A DNA stretch of 64,000 nucleotides from the NCBI GenBank assembly GCA_034509755.1, contig CM067549.1, positions 37,096,001-37,160,000 of the forward strand. The letters are read 5' to 3'. Shown here piece after piece: positions 1 through 10,440 of this stretch. The position numbers and the translations under genes were made by a program. The notes under the pieces were generated by a model. The model was not told the DNA's origin. It was given only the letters and a program-made list of their open reading frames with translations, and ran no database searches. How positions within the stretch are numbered: position 1 is the first letter of the stretch; every line of letters starts with the position of its first letter. The stretch is from Anisodus tanguticus. Its lineage: Eukaryota > Streptophyta > Magnoliopsida > Solanales > Solanaceae.

Positions 1-201
1 AAATGTAAAATTATTTAGAATATAGTATAAGATGCGATAATGATAAAACATAATATTTGTGAAATGCTTAATGCTTAATAAAAAATAGAAATGCGATGCC
101 ATTTTTGCGGAAAATAACATAGAATTTTCGGATAAAACTTATGATTATGATAAAAAATGCAAATGACAATAAAAAATATGAATAATAATAATAATAATGA
201 G

Positions 202-237
<36 letters not shown>

Positions 238-333
238 GCATGTATGTATATAGATTAAAATTGTTTTGAGGTGTTAAAAATATTTAAAATTGCAAATAAA
301 TTGAAAAAGATGGGACAAAATTGGGTGTCAACA
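1..333 (-). repeat. Partial Tat/Ogre-like LTR, 5' end (minus strand)
   Basis: Read on the minus strand, this stretch begins at 333 with TGTTGACACC, the same ten bases that open the two large LTRs at 42632 (plus) and 60189 (minus). It is AT-rich and runs off the left window edge, so only the first third of a kilobase is visible. Terminal identity and composition are the only evidence; no internal region can be linked to it. Confidence 0.45.
181..236. repeat. Compound microsatellite (AAT)n then (TA)n
   Basis: A run of AAT units (about 181-199) is followed by roughly 15 TA units (207-236). It lies inside the partial LTR at the left edge. Confidence 0.95.
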
Positions 334-2698
334 ATCTCAATAACTTGTTTAGTAAATGTTGTGGTGTAAATGATTAGTAGAACTGTTTGCGTTCACTTTA
401 AGAGTTATACACCGTAATAGTTAAATTCTAGATGTGTTCTTGTTATAGCTTTGGTGATTTGTTGACTTATAATTTATTGTGTGATCATGTGAGGTATGTC
501 CTTTCTGATTTTTTTTTAAAAAAATTACCAATATGCCTAATATGGTCCCATCATGGTTGTGTATGTCTAAGTTCGGCATTACTGATCCCTTATATTCAGA
601 ATCCTATCCTTAAGAGGTCATCTATGCATTCTCCTTGTCTCTCATGACTATGGGGTTGATTAGATATCTGCTCTCTCATGTCTAAATAGAAAATTCCCTT
701 GCATATTTTAGCTTAGCTTAACTGATTTTTGCATTCGAAAATGTTGACCTGAATGGATATTTGGTATGGATAAATGCTTTGCTCTTTGTCAAGTAGTAAA
801 TCATAGGTCTGGAATGCTTATTATATAGTGTGTCTTGGTTTCTGTTTAGTTTGTGAAGTAGCTCATGTAACATGGTCCTATTAGGAAGTAGTTGAGTGAT
901 CATGTCTAAGAATTTTCCTCCATGATTTATTCATATTGCTGACGTCTAGTATGATTTTGAAATGTTATACCATTCTGAATTTCTTTTTATGTTGACTGTG
1001 TCCAAAAATAAGGAAGTCTTTTGCTTCTTGTCAAGATGTGTATATATGTCCAAACTATCTACTTGTGAGTATGTGTTTGTATCTTGGTTTATAGATCTGT
1101 TTACGAAAGCATATCTATTGTACAAGTGGTTAAGCATATGTTATGTTAAAAATGGTATAGACTTGTGTCCTTGCTGTCCAATTCCCCTCTACATGTCTAA
1201 GTATGCTAAATAATGGGTTTTTTCATATGTACTTATATGAATGCTTGTTAATTAGGTTTATCACATAATGGGCCGGTTTGTCTACCTTTAAATCTAAAAT
1301 TATGTCTTGGGTTTGTTTTATACCTTTGTCCGCCACGGTTTGCATCTTAAGGCCCAACAACATATTACTCTCATGAATTATTTATTTACATTTCTTTCTT
1401 ATGTATAAATTTTCAGGTTCGTTTACTAATCCTTTTCTTTTCTTTTGTTAACATGAAATGCATCAGAAGCAACAAAGAGTCTCGGCACGAGACTCATCAT
1501 GACTTTGTCAAACGAAGACTCGCATCCATATTCCTTTCATTCTCCAACCTCGGAATTTCAAAACAAATAGGGCGAGATGACATCGTCATCCGCCTTAGTT
1601 CCCTTTTTATTATTATTCTTTAATCCCGTTATTTCTATTTTTTGGGTTGTAATAATTATTTAATGTTTGTGTGGTTGTTAGGATACTTAGAACAAATTAG
1701 GCTATGAATGGTTGATTAATAGGGTAGTTTAAAATTAGATACCCATCGCTAGTATATTTATCTCTAGGCTCGATTAGTTTAAAATTGGAAACCCGCCGCT
1801 AATTTATTTACGTTAGGCTCGTTATGCATGTTTCAAACTTTCAAAATAATTTGGTCACCCTTTATCCGCATTACTAACTATACAAAAATGAGTTTAGTTT
1901 TCTTATCCTATTTGCAACTTAAAAGACTTCCATAAAAAATCATTGCTTCACATTGTAAATCATTTGCATCTCTCTATTAATTGTCGATTATGTATTTTGT
2001 AAATAATGTCATATAAACGTATGTTTTATCTGAAAAATGAATTTTGTATATATTCTAAATAATAGGCTTTTAACTTGACCCATATTTTTGAAACCATGCA
2101 ATGCAAATGCATGCCTTTACCAAAATATGCATTTTTAAAAGAAAACATGTCATATAAACGCAGGTAACTTTCTTGTATTTTATAATGCTTTGCAAAATAC
2201 ATACTTTTTATATGTATTTTATAAATAATGCATACCCTTTTTTCCAAAATCAATTTTACTTACATTACACAAATGCATATTTTACATGTACTTTATAAAT
2301 AATGCATCCCTTTTTTGAAATCCAGTTCTACATATATATAGTTTATAAAAAATGCTACATAGATGTATACATCTTTTATTTTACAACTTGCAACTTCTTT
2401 TAATCCCATACTTTTAAACATACATTTTTAGCATAATAATTAACCTGAGTTTGACTGGATAACTGCAAGTTAGCAGATCTTAAAGGATGCCTAATCCCTT
2501 TCCTTTAGGATAATAAAGAACCCTTACCTAGAATCTCATAAAATCGTAGACCATAAAATCGGAGTTATTTTGCAGCATTAGTTAATATTTAGGTGTCCTA
2601 ATTCACCGTAAAATAATTAGGTGACGACTCCTTAATCCAATCCAGGAATCACCAATATATTGTACTCCTCTTTGACCGTGTTAAAAACGGGTGCGACA
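334..2698 (+). repeat. Probable Tat/Ogre-like LTR, plus strand, start unclear
   Basis: No gene is visible. The last 250 bases (2450-2698) have the layout of the 3' ends of the big LTRs further right: a 'gatcttaaaggatgcctaat' stretch, a 'cccttaccta' stretch, then 'aattaggtgacgactcc', and a final gggtgcgaca. Around 2200-2330 an approximately 80-bp unit containing tataaataatgcat occurs twice. The 5' boundary is not resolved; the call rests on resemblance to the LTRs at 42632-53834 and 55926-60189. Confidence 0.35.
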
Positions 2699-2702
2699 CC
2701 AA

Positions 2703-3760
2703 GGACAATTGCTGAAGCATTGTCAACTCCAGAAGAAAGTATGTCGGCTTGTCAAATCTCTGTACGGGCTGAAATAAGACCCGAAGCAATGGCAAGAAAA
2801 ATTTGATAGTACTCTACTATCGAAGGGTTTCGCCATTAATGAGTGTGACAAATGTGTCTACATGAAAGGTAACTTTGACTCGTTCGTCATGATATGCCTA
2901 TACGTAGATGACATGGAGCAGTCCTAGCGTGATTCTAGAGACTAAGAACACGTTGAAATAATACTTCGACATGAAGGATATGGTATCACAGATGTCATCT
3001 TAGGGATAAAGATCTTTAAGACGTCTGACGGACTAGTCTTATCTCAGTCTCATTACATCGAGGATGTGTTGAGAAAGTTCAAGATATTTGACAGTTCGCC
3101 TATGAAGTCACCATGGATAGAAATCAAAAGCTTGATTAAAATCGTGGTGCACCCGTATGCCAGGAGCAATATGCACAGGTGATTGAGAGTTTGATGTACA
3201 TAACAAACTGCACCCGACCTGATATTGCTTATGTAGTCAATAAGTTGGCTAGGTTTACCCGTAATTCGAGTAATGATCATTGGAAGGCATTGAATCGGGT
3301 ACTACTATACCTGAAATACACGCTAACTTATGGGTTGCATTATTCGAGATATCCAGCTGTACTAGAGGGGTACAGTGATGCAAACTGGATATCTGATATA
3401 GAGAACACCAAGTCCACCAGTGGGTATGTATTTACAATTGGTGGTGGGGCTTGGAAATCCTATAAGCAAACTTACATCGCCCGATCCACGATGGAATCAG
3501 AGTTTATCACTTTAGACAAAGCAGGAGAATAAGCTGAGTGACTTCACGACTTCCTAGAGGATATCCCTTGTTGGGACAAACCCGTACCTTATGTAATGAT
3601 CCACTGCGACAGTCAGTCGGCTCTAGGAAGGGCACGGAGTTCTATGTACATAAAATCAAAGGATAATATAGCGGACCTATTGACAATTGGCTTACCCAAA
3701 GATCAAATGTTCTATATGTTAAGGGAAATGGGCTTAAAACCCAAACTATAAGGACCAATA
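2703..3760 (+). pseudogene. Copia reverse transcriptase-RNase H remnant
   Basis: Pieces of a Ty1/copia Pol can be read in shifting frames. Near 2740 is the RT motif KSLYGLK; near 2890 the catalytic box reads LYVDDM; near 2990 is an 'ILGIKIFKTSDG'-type stretch. From 3179 a 117-residue open frame carries the RNase H start (SDANW, then TKSTSGYVF) and ends in a stop at 3530 in the middle of the domain. The frame continues afterwards with a degraded CDSQSAL motif near 3607 and KDNIADLLT near 3660. Stops and frameshifts make it non-functional. Confidence 0.85.
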
Positions 3761-4379
3761 CGATGGTAACCCAACCTTACTGACTGGAGATCCTAGGAAT
3801 TAGGTTCAATGGGAAAACTAAGTTGTAAAGGTTAAGTTGAGCGCTTCAGTGGAAGCATGAGCACTTCGGATAGTGATTTCTGTAAAGAAACACCAAATCC
3901 AAAGTCGTTCCCGCGATAGACTATAAGTGTTATCTGCAGTGTGGGTAAAGGTTTAGTTTCCAAAACCTTTAATAATCCTCACCGGTTGAGGTTAGGTTTG
4001 GAGAAACTTTTAATGGTTCCTAACACTTGTAAAGTAGGGTATAGCAGGATACCTTATAGGAGACCACCTATTTAAGTGCGACGACATGCTTCCTCAAATG
4101 AACGCACTTAAGAATCCAAGAAGTTTCCACGGCCACAACGGACAAAACATTACGAAGAACAGAGTAAGGGAAGTTGTTGTGTTGGTACTGTTGACTTGGC
4201 TTACACTAAACACTGACGGTTCAAGACACCACGTTCACCGCGCAGTAAGTAAGTCCGATGGTATTCAACTATGGAAGGTCCAAAGCGGAAGCTACCTATC
4301 CAGATGCAACATTGGTCCGCTGAAATATTGTTGGAAAAGGCACCATGTGAGTACGCCAAAATCTCTTTCAAGAGGGGAT

Positions 4380-5254
4380 TGTTGGAAATTTACTAATGTG
4401 GAATTAAGTATATCCCATTATTTATGACTCAAACAATTGGGGCTCCGCACGTCGGAAATGTTGTTTCCACACACGTGCACACGTAGTGCCAAGTATCGCA
4501 AATTCCATTAGTGAAAGAGATATTGGTACGTATGTAATATGTTTGAGACATAGAATGATGGACGATTATTGGCCAAATGACAAAGTATTCCACGTTGGTA
4601 AACAAAGGAAGAAGTGTAAGATGAAACGAGTCGGAAATCGCCGCGGAGCCGTGAAGGGCCGCGGCGCTAATTCACAGAGCCGCGGTGCTTCGGAGGCAGA
4701 ATGCTGCGACGGAAAGTTGAAAAGTTCTGACCTTTGGGCTGGGTTTGAAGCATTGAATATCCATTACTTGGCACATGAATTCAACCATTATTTGGCTGAA
4801 TGTAACCCCTCAATAAATATCATTACATGACTATTGAAGGCCATTAGTTGGCTAGTTGAGGGGTCATCTCCTTACACTATAAATTGAGGCATTTGGCTCA
4901 ATTGTTGAAGACTACACTTAGAAAATACTACAGAATTTCTGAATTCATCTTCTTCCTCTCTAGCAAGTTTACTATACTCAAAGTTCTTCAAGAGTAACAA
5001 TTGAGTTTCCTTTGCTCAATTGTTAAGTTGTTGTTGTATCTTAGGAGACTATTGCCCGACAACGTAAAAGGAGATATACGGGACAATCTTGTCTTAAAGA
5101 CAGAGTGACATCACTCGACTCAACAAATCACACAAGGAGTTTGTTTTGTTTTTGATTTCCAGTTTTGTTGTAATCTTTAGTTTATCCTTTTTAGCAATTG
5201 TAATATTTACTTACTTCCCGTTCACAGCAATTGTTGTATCCCACAAGTTTAACA
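4380..5254 (+). repeat. 3' LTR of the truncated copia element
   Basis: It starts TGTTGGAAATTTACTAATGT directly after the polypurine tract and shares its first bases and several inner blocks (for example 'gaaagagatattggt' and 'ttaggagactattgcc') with the LTRs at 9140 and 14513, but is clearly a different subfamily and about 400 bp shorter. The right end is placed at ...tttaaca, 5254, by alignment with those LTRs and is uncertain. Three CCGCGG sites cluster at 4640-4685. Confidence 0.6.
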
Positions 5255-6030
5255 TGATGTTGGGTGATCTCTTTAGTATGACTTGGTCAAATCACTTTAA
5301 ATGCAAATACACGTTAGAAAAAAAAACTTTCATTAGAACTATGAAAGAAAGTACATTATTCTTATGAAATAATACATATTACTTTATATCTTTCAACTAT
5401 AAAACATAAAGAAAGTCTCTATTTTGACAGAAAAGAGACAAACATATTCATTAGAAATGTATTCAGAATACGTATAATACTAAAGAACTTTTTAATAACC
5501 TTCTCATTTGGTTTTGTTAGTTGATCCCTTTAGTTTCTCTTTATTTATTTTTACTTCAGTTATCTTTCATAGCCATTACAATTTCAGTTTTATGACAAAT
5601 TTCATTATATCTTGATGTCTAATCGTTTTCTCACAACTCTGGATCTCCTTGTAAATCTGAAAACAAATTAGAATCATCACGAACACCAAGACCTATAAAA
5701 ACATTGATTTTTATTTTGTACGACACAAAAATATGAAATAAAATTTTCTTCTATTTTAATTAAAGGAAGTCGTAAGTCATTAAAGTTAAAAAGAAGAATG
5801 AAATATATCTAACTGCAGAATTGAACAAATTACATGAAAATATATAAGTAATATGATGAAGTCGGGATATAACTTCAAAACAGATCAAGTGAGGAGAACG
5901 GTCGAAAATTTGAGACGATGCTGAAAAATGTCTGACTCTGAGTAAGCATATCATGATGTTTGATTACAATGGATCGTGACATCATAATTTCTGCTCAATT
6001 TCTAAACACTGGCTGACTTTTTCTCTTATA
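5255..6030. other. AT-rich intergenic DNA, no gene seen
   Basis: Only short spurious open frames occur on either strand, and I recognise no protein motif, RNA or repeat boundary. Confidence 0.6.
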
Positions 6031-6352
6031 AATGTGATGAGCTCAGCTCACCAAAAATGGTGTGATGACGTTTAACTGAACGAATGTTCGCAATACTTTT
6101 CTTTTATATTCTAGTTCAAAAGATGTCCAATCGATCCAATTTAATTTTGTTAAGTTGGGAAATACTAACTAATGTATTTGTATCCCTCAACCAATTACTA
6201 GCCTGTGAAAGGCTTAAATAATATATTAACTAAATTAAATGTGATAGAAAACACTCTAGGTCAAATTTTGAACTTTTCCATCCTCTTATTCTTCTTATAA
6301 ATGTAATTGTTGTTTTACTCTATTGTTCAAATAAATATCTAAGTTTAATCAA
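6031..6352 (+). repeat. Diverged direct duplication, copy 1
   Basis: It begins aatgtgatgagctcagctca and shares a collinear series of blocks with 6964-7330: 'tatattctagttcaaaag', 'actaatgtatttgtat', 'caattactagcctgtgaaa' and 'cttattcttctt'. The copies differ by many substitutions and small indels, so the duplication is old. Content is unknown and no coding signal is visible. Confidence 0.75.
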
Positions 6353-6525
6353 TGAAAGGACATGAAGGTAAAAGCATAAGACGAGGCGAATCAAAATATA
6401 GACATAATTTATTATTTAGTAAAATATAAATTAATTTGATCAGTTAAAAAGTTATCAAGAGCGATTCATTACAAGTAGTGACCTAACGTCAAATTTTAGT
6501 AAAAAAATTATTGTCTTTTTTATAC

Positions 6526-6569
6526 TCTCCGGTCCCCAGTTGTGGGACACTGGGTATGTCGTTGTTGTT
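6526..6569 (+). mobile_element. Severely 5'-truncated SINE/RTE-like retroposon (44 bp)
   Basis: The 44-bp body ends gggtatgtcgttgttgtt, a TTG tail typical of Solanaceae TS-type SINEs and RTE LINEs. It lies between two copies of a 16-bp target duplication, attgtcttttttatac (6510-6525) and attgtctttttcatac (6570-6585), with one mismatch. The same family is seen in full minus orientation at 37223-37549, where the tail reads (caa)n and the conserved 'ccccatattgtggga' block matches here. Confidence 0.75.
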
Positions 6570-6963
6570 ATTGTCTTTTTCATACTTGTTGTTTATAGTG
6601 TAGACTTTTTTTAGAAGATATGTCGCAATTAACTCCATATATATTTTTATAGTAGAAAAAGTTAATTCAAGTTAATTAGACTTTAGCCACGCGTTTATAG
6701 TACATTATGTTAGATGTTTTTGTAAAGAACTTTAGTTGTTAATATGAAGACTTAAATAGTTTAACTCAAAGTTCTAAAAACAATTATTGTTAAACAGTAT
6801 GCAATCTTCCTTTAGTTCTGTTCTATAATATTTTTTTTATAAACTTTAATATTATATAAGAGAAAATAAATTTATAATATACATTATTTAAAATTTTTGA
6901 GGCTCAAAATTTAGGGCTGTAAAGTAAAAACATTTTATTAGCCCCTCTCTTGAGCAGCCCTTG

Positions 6964-7330
6964 AATGTGATGATCCCAGCTCACTAAAAATCATATGCTG
7001 ACAATTTACGAAACAAATATTCACAATACTCTGGCATTATATTCTAGTTCAAAAGTACCACACTAATCAAACAGATGAGTGCTTCACGTCACCATTGATC
7101 TAATATAACATTTATAGTTATGTTTAGTTCAGAAGTATCAACTAATGTATTTGTATCTATCAATCAATTACTGGCTTGTGAAAAGGGTTAAATAAAATCA
7201 AAATGTTTTAACCGAAGTAAATTTGATAACAAAACTAAACAATAACATCAAAATTCTAGACTCTCCCCTCCCCTTATTCTTCTAAAAAATGTAAGCCTCT
7301 TTTTACTTTATTGTCTAAAGAAATACAATC
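6964..7330 (+). repeat. Diverged direct duplication, copy 2
   Basis: This is the second copy of 6031-6352, offset by about 930 bp. It has roughly 45 extra bases, including a 'cagatgagtgcttcacgtca' block absent from copy 1. The retroposon scrap at 6526-6569 lies between the copies. Confidence 0.75.
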
Positions 7331-8046
7331 TCTCAGTCATTCACTTTATTTTATTTTATATATCAAAAAATGATATAAATGATTTTCTTTCTTTTTATAG
7401 AATTCTATTTATTCAACTATAAAAAAAGATCAATTAAGTTTGCCCATGCTCCTACCTTTTTATTTACAATTGCATACATAGATATTCTAATTTCATAATA
7501 TCCCTTAGCCAATCAACTAATTTGCAATCCTAAACTTATTATAGATTCACTAAAATTAGACTAATTGTTCTTTAACATAATTTTACCAACAGATCTACTT
7601 TCTACACCTTTGTGTTTTCCATCTTCTATGTAATAAAATTGAACTAAGAAGCCGTATGAAGTATTAAACTCTCAAGTACATGAAATTAATCTTCTTTTAG
7701 TTACAAGGAAACGGATTTATACCTAAGTTGTTATTAATAGATTAATTAAACATTAAAAAGACAAGGGAGGGATGTCTTAGTCATTAATAATAGATTAAAT
7801 ATAAAAAAATAAAAAAATAAGGCCGTTAATTACGAAGCAAGCCTAACGGAAGATGCTCACATGTTTGTAAGAGCCTTTGTCATTTCCAATGAAATTTAGT
7901 ACACAGTTTAAATTTTAATTCTACTCAAAGTCTTGGTTCTTTAAAAGTACCCCTTGAAATATGACTCAATTTCTATTATAAATTCAAACACTTGTACCTT
8001 ATATACTAAAAAAATCCTCCACTTACCCTCTTACTATGACCTATAT
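7331..8046. other. AT-rich intergenic DNA, no gene seen
   Basis: Low-complexity A/T-rich sequence with no open frame longer than about 60 codons and no recognised motif. Confidence 0.6.
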
Positions 8047-8285
8047 TAAGGCTTTCAAACGGGACGGGTCGGGCCAGTCTCGTCCCGGTCCCAATCCCAG
8101 ACCCGTTCCCGATAGAAATAGTGGGGATTGGGATTAGGGGTAGCGGTAGTGGGACGGGTCGGAACATGGGGAAAATCCCCGTTGGAACCACTCCCGTCCT
8201 GTTATGACCCGGTCCCATCTCGGTTTATTTATTTTTTAAATGGGAAATAGTATATGTACGTGAAAGCTGGGAATAATACAAAGTG

Positions 8286-8357
8286 GTTGATGTGGTGTAG
8301 TGGTTATCGCGTCAGTCCTGCACACTGAGGTCCCTGATTCGATCCTGGGTACCAACA
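8286..8357 (+). tRNA. Degenerate tRNA-like sequence (closest to tRNA-Val)
   Basis: A 72-nt stretch folds in tRNA order: acceptor arm GTTGATG/TACCAAC with one mismatch, D-arm GTGTAGTGGTTATCGC, anticodon stem TCAGT/ACTGA, and a T-loop TTCGATC. The A box TGGTGTAGTGG is consensus-like. Defects argue for a pseudogene: the T stem has a mismatch and two wobbles, and the loop CCTGCAC has C where invariant U33 should be, leaving the anticodon position reading TGC. The body most resembles tRNA-Val. It sits inside the hAT end, so it was either captured or is the head of a tRNA-derived element. A tRNAscan-type scorer would decide. Confidence 0.4.
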
Positions 8358-8489
8358 ATGTCGAGTTACATATTTTTTTCTTGAAAAAATGGAGCCGTTG
8401 GGAGTGGGGTCCCCAACGGTAACCCACCCCCCCAAAAACATCCCCTACCCGTCCCTCCTAACTTCTAAACTATAAATACCCCTCCATCC

Positions 8490-8587
8490 TTATTCATTCA
8501 ATAACTTGGTAGAGAGGAGGGAGATATTGTATTATCACTTATTCATTCAATAACGTGGTAGAGAGGAGGGAGATATTGTATTATCAC
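8490..8587 (+). repeat. 49-bp tandem duplication
   Basis: Two adjacent 49-bp units start ttattcattcaataac and differ by one base (cttgg versus cgtgg). They lie downstream of the TATA-like ctataaata in the hAT fragment, in what would be the transcribed leader. Confidence 0.95.
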
Positions 8588-8640
8588 TTGTTGGTATCGT
8601 AACCTTCTAGCCCCGCCATATGTTGATATCGTATGGGATT

Positions 8641-9134
8641 TCATCTTCCCAGTTATTTATCTACAGGACTGTAAAATATTGCTCTTAACAGTTTTAAGGT
8701 GCCTAGTAACTAATTGCAATTTGCATCAATAAATATATTAATTGTGTAATCGGTCTTTCACATAACTATCCTAAACTAATTATGAATCAGTTACTATTAG
8801 ACTAATTTTGAAAAACAAAATCACCTCAAGATGTAAAGAAAGATTATAGTATAGAAAATGTCAGAAATTGTTCATACATTACGTTTTCCCCCCTTAAAAA
8901 CTGAGTATTAATTGCCAAAAAAATAAATGAGTATAGTTTAAAGGATGATAATGGACCGATAGGCATTACTCCCTCTTGTCCTTAAAAATGAGTCTAGTTT
9001 GAAGAATGCTTTAAAGCTCTTGATGACTTTTTTTTATTTATCATTTGAGCTTGTTATGAATTCTTAAAAGTCTTTTAATAAATCTTTCATAACATTTTGA
9101 GCTCTTCGTGGGTGATTGAAAGCCTCCATATCTA
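8641..9134. other. AT-rich DNA, target of the copia insertion
   Basis: No gene is seen. A tactccctcttgtcc string at 8968 resembles a Stowaway-type MITE end, but no matching inverted copy was found. The sequence continues at 15778 on the other side of the copia insertion. Confidence 0.55.
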
Positions 9135-9560
9135 AAATATGTTGGAAATTTGCCTTTGGCGGGAGTTACGACCGACCAACTTTAACGGCTTAAACACTAG
9201 TGTAACGTACGTTGGAGAATCCGGTTCTTCACACATGCATGATCTACTAAGTACGTAGATAACCGTAGGGCCAAGAATCGTCAAATTTCATTGAGAAATG
9301 AAAGAGATATTGGTTCACGAAGTAAGGTGTTTGAAGCATGGAAAGTGTGGTATTGTGTGTAATTCTCCCTCATCGGTAGAGGAAGAAAGAAGTGTTGTGT
9401 ATATAAGATTCGAAATTGGTTTGGGGTTTGGGACCCCAAGGGGTATCCCATGTGTTTAAAGGAGGGAGGACCTAGATGTGCTTCGGTTCGAGGAAAGACC
9501 ACACGCGCGCCGCCGCCGCCCGCCCGTCCGTCCGGTTCCGGTTCCGGGTTCTCGGGTTCT

Positions 9561-9630
9561 CGGGTCACGGGTCACGGGTCACGGGTCACGGGTCACGGGT
9601 CACGGGTCACGGGTCACGGGTCACGGGTCA
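9561..9630 (+). repeat. Heptamer minisatellite (CGGGTCA)x10
   Basis: Ten perfect CGGGTCA units in a row followed by a CGGGTCG variant. The 3' LTR has a single CGGGTCA at the same place, so expansion happened in this LTR after or during insertion. Because 7 is not a multiple of 3, all three frames give the same seven-residue repeat (SRVTGHG), which explains several long but spurious open frames here. Confidence 0.97.
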
Positions 9631-9690
9631 CGGGTCGTGGGCTGTGGGTCTTCTGATATTATCTTTTTGGGCCAGAAAACTTTGCCAGAA

Positions 9691-9806
9691 GTACAGTTTG
9701 ATCCCAGAAGTTTCCGGATGTACGGTTCGGACCGAAATTCTTTCGGATGTACGGTTTGGTCCCCGAAGTTTCAAGATGTGCGGTTTGGTCCCTCAAGTTT
9801 CCGAGA
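9691..9806 (+). repeat. 29-bp tandem repeat, four copies, within the LTR
   Basis: Four consecutive 29-bp units start at 9691, 9720, 9749 and 9778, each beginning GTAC or GTGC followed by a GGTTTGGTCC-like core and AAGTTTC. The same array, slightly altered, is in the 3' LTR (about 15022-15140). Position in the LTR suggests promoter or enhancer repeats, but this is inference. Confidence 0.9.
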
Positions 9807-10440
9807 ACGGACAGTCAAAGCGATTGCCAAGCACTCAATTCAGCCATTTATTTTGGGTGAATTACTCCTCCTATAATGGCCAAATCCGTTGGTCTTTCAC
9901 CATTTATGTTGGTGGCTTTACTACCTCCATAATGGCCATTATTTGGCTATTATGGAGGCAGTTTTTCAGCCCCTCCCTCACCTATATAAACACCCCCTTA
10001 CACCATTGTTGAGCACTAAGAATGACCAAGGAGAACACCAAAAACAATGCACGAAAATACACAACCAGAAAAAATCTTCTTCCTACAACTTCCAAGCATC
10101 ATTTCGTTATTCAATATTCTTCACGGTAGCTCTTGAGTTTCCTTTGCTCAAGGGTTCCATTGTTGTTTTATCTTGGGAGACAAATTGTCCAGGACGTATA
10201 AAGGATACATACGGGGCAATATTGTCTTAAGGACAGAGTGCTACACTCGACTCAGCAAAAACAATTTACATTTTTCCGTCTTCTACAAAATTGGAATTTT
10301 CAGTTTTTCTTGTGTAACAATTGTAATTTTCAGATTTCATGTTGAATTATTGAAATCTTTGTTTATCCTTTCGAATACTTGTATTAGTTAAATACTTCCC
10401 GTACTGCTTTATAAAGTACCATAGAGCAAATCTCCCAACA

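Larger units (their letters stand above)
2703..5254 (+). mobile_element. Truncated Ty1/copia element, 3' half (RT-RNase H plus 3' LTR)
   Basis: The sequence enters abruptly in the reverse transcriptase reading frame just after the LTR-like end at 2698. It continues through RNase H, a non-coding 3' region, a polypurine tract (aagagggga at 4370-4378) and an LTR starting TGTTGGAAAT. Its 3' region (about 3725-4379) matches 13845-14512 of the complete element at 9140-15772, so the two are members of one family. No 5' LTR, gag, protease or integrase is present. Confidence 0.85.
8047..8640 (+). mobile_element. hAT transposon 5'-end fragment with tRNA-like insert
   Basis: It starts taaggctttcaaacgggacg, a hAT-type terminal repeat followed by a GC-rich subterminal zone (8055-8220), like the ends of the hAT at 42950-46512. 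Inside is a hairpin with arms CCGTTGGG (8395-8402) and CCCAACGG (8412-8419), a C-rich tract, then ctataaata (8470-8478), a likely TATA box. The hAT at 42950 has the same order on its minus strand: GGCCGTTG hairpin, C-rich tract, ctataaata. No transposase follows and no right end is seen, so this is a promoter-proximal fragment. Confidence 0.6.
9140..10440 (+). repeat. 5' LTR of the complete copia element (1301 bp)
   Basis: Starts TGTTGG and ends CCAACA with short inverted termini. It is about 40 bp longer than the 3' LTR, mostly from an expanded heptamer repeat. A plausible TATA (cctatataaac, about 9981) lies upstream of a block beginning caccattgttgagcactaag. Confidence 0.93.

Noticed and set aside
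960..1213. 83-codon plus-strand frame
   Set aside because: Its composition is typical of AT-rich non-coding DNA, it is overlapped by a similar antisense frame and has no motif.
4086..4427. Open frame conserved with 14228-14566, possibly a small gene
   Set aside because: Both lie in the 3' non-coding part of two related copia elements and run across the polypurine tract into the LTR; the similarity is that of the elements and no domain is recognised.
8968..8990. Stowaway-like MITE terminus (actccctcttgtcc)
   Set aside because: No inverted partner or TA duplication was found within a MITE-sized distance.
9450..10012. Three overlapping open frames with repeated SRVTGHG residues
   Set aside because: They are the three frames of a (CGGGTCA)n repeat inside an LTR; a 7-bp unit gives the same peptide in every frame. 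No conservation in the 3' LTR beyond one unit.
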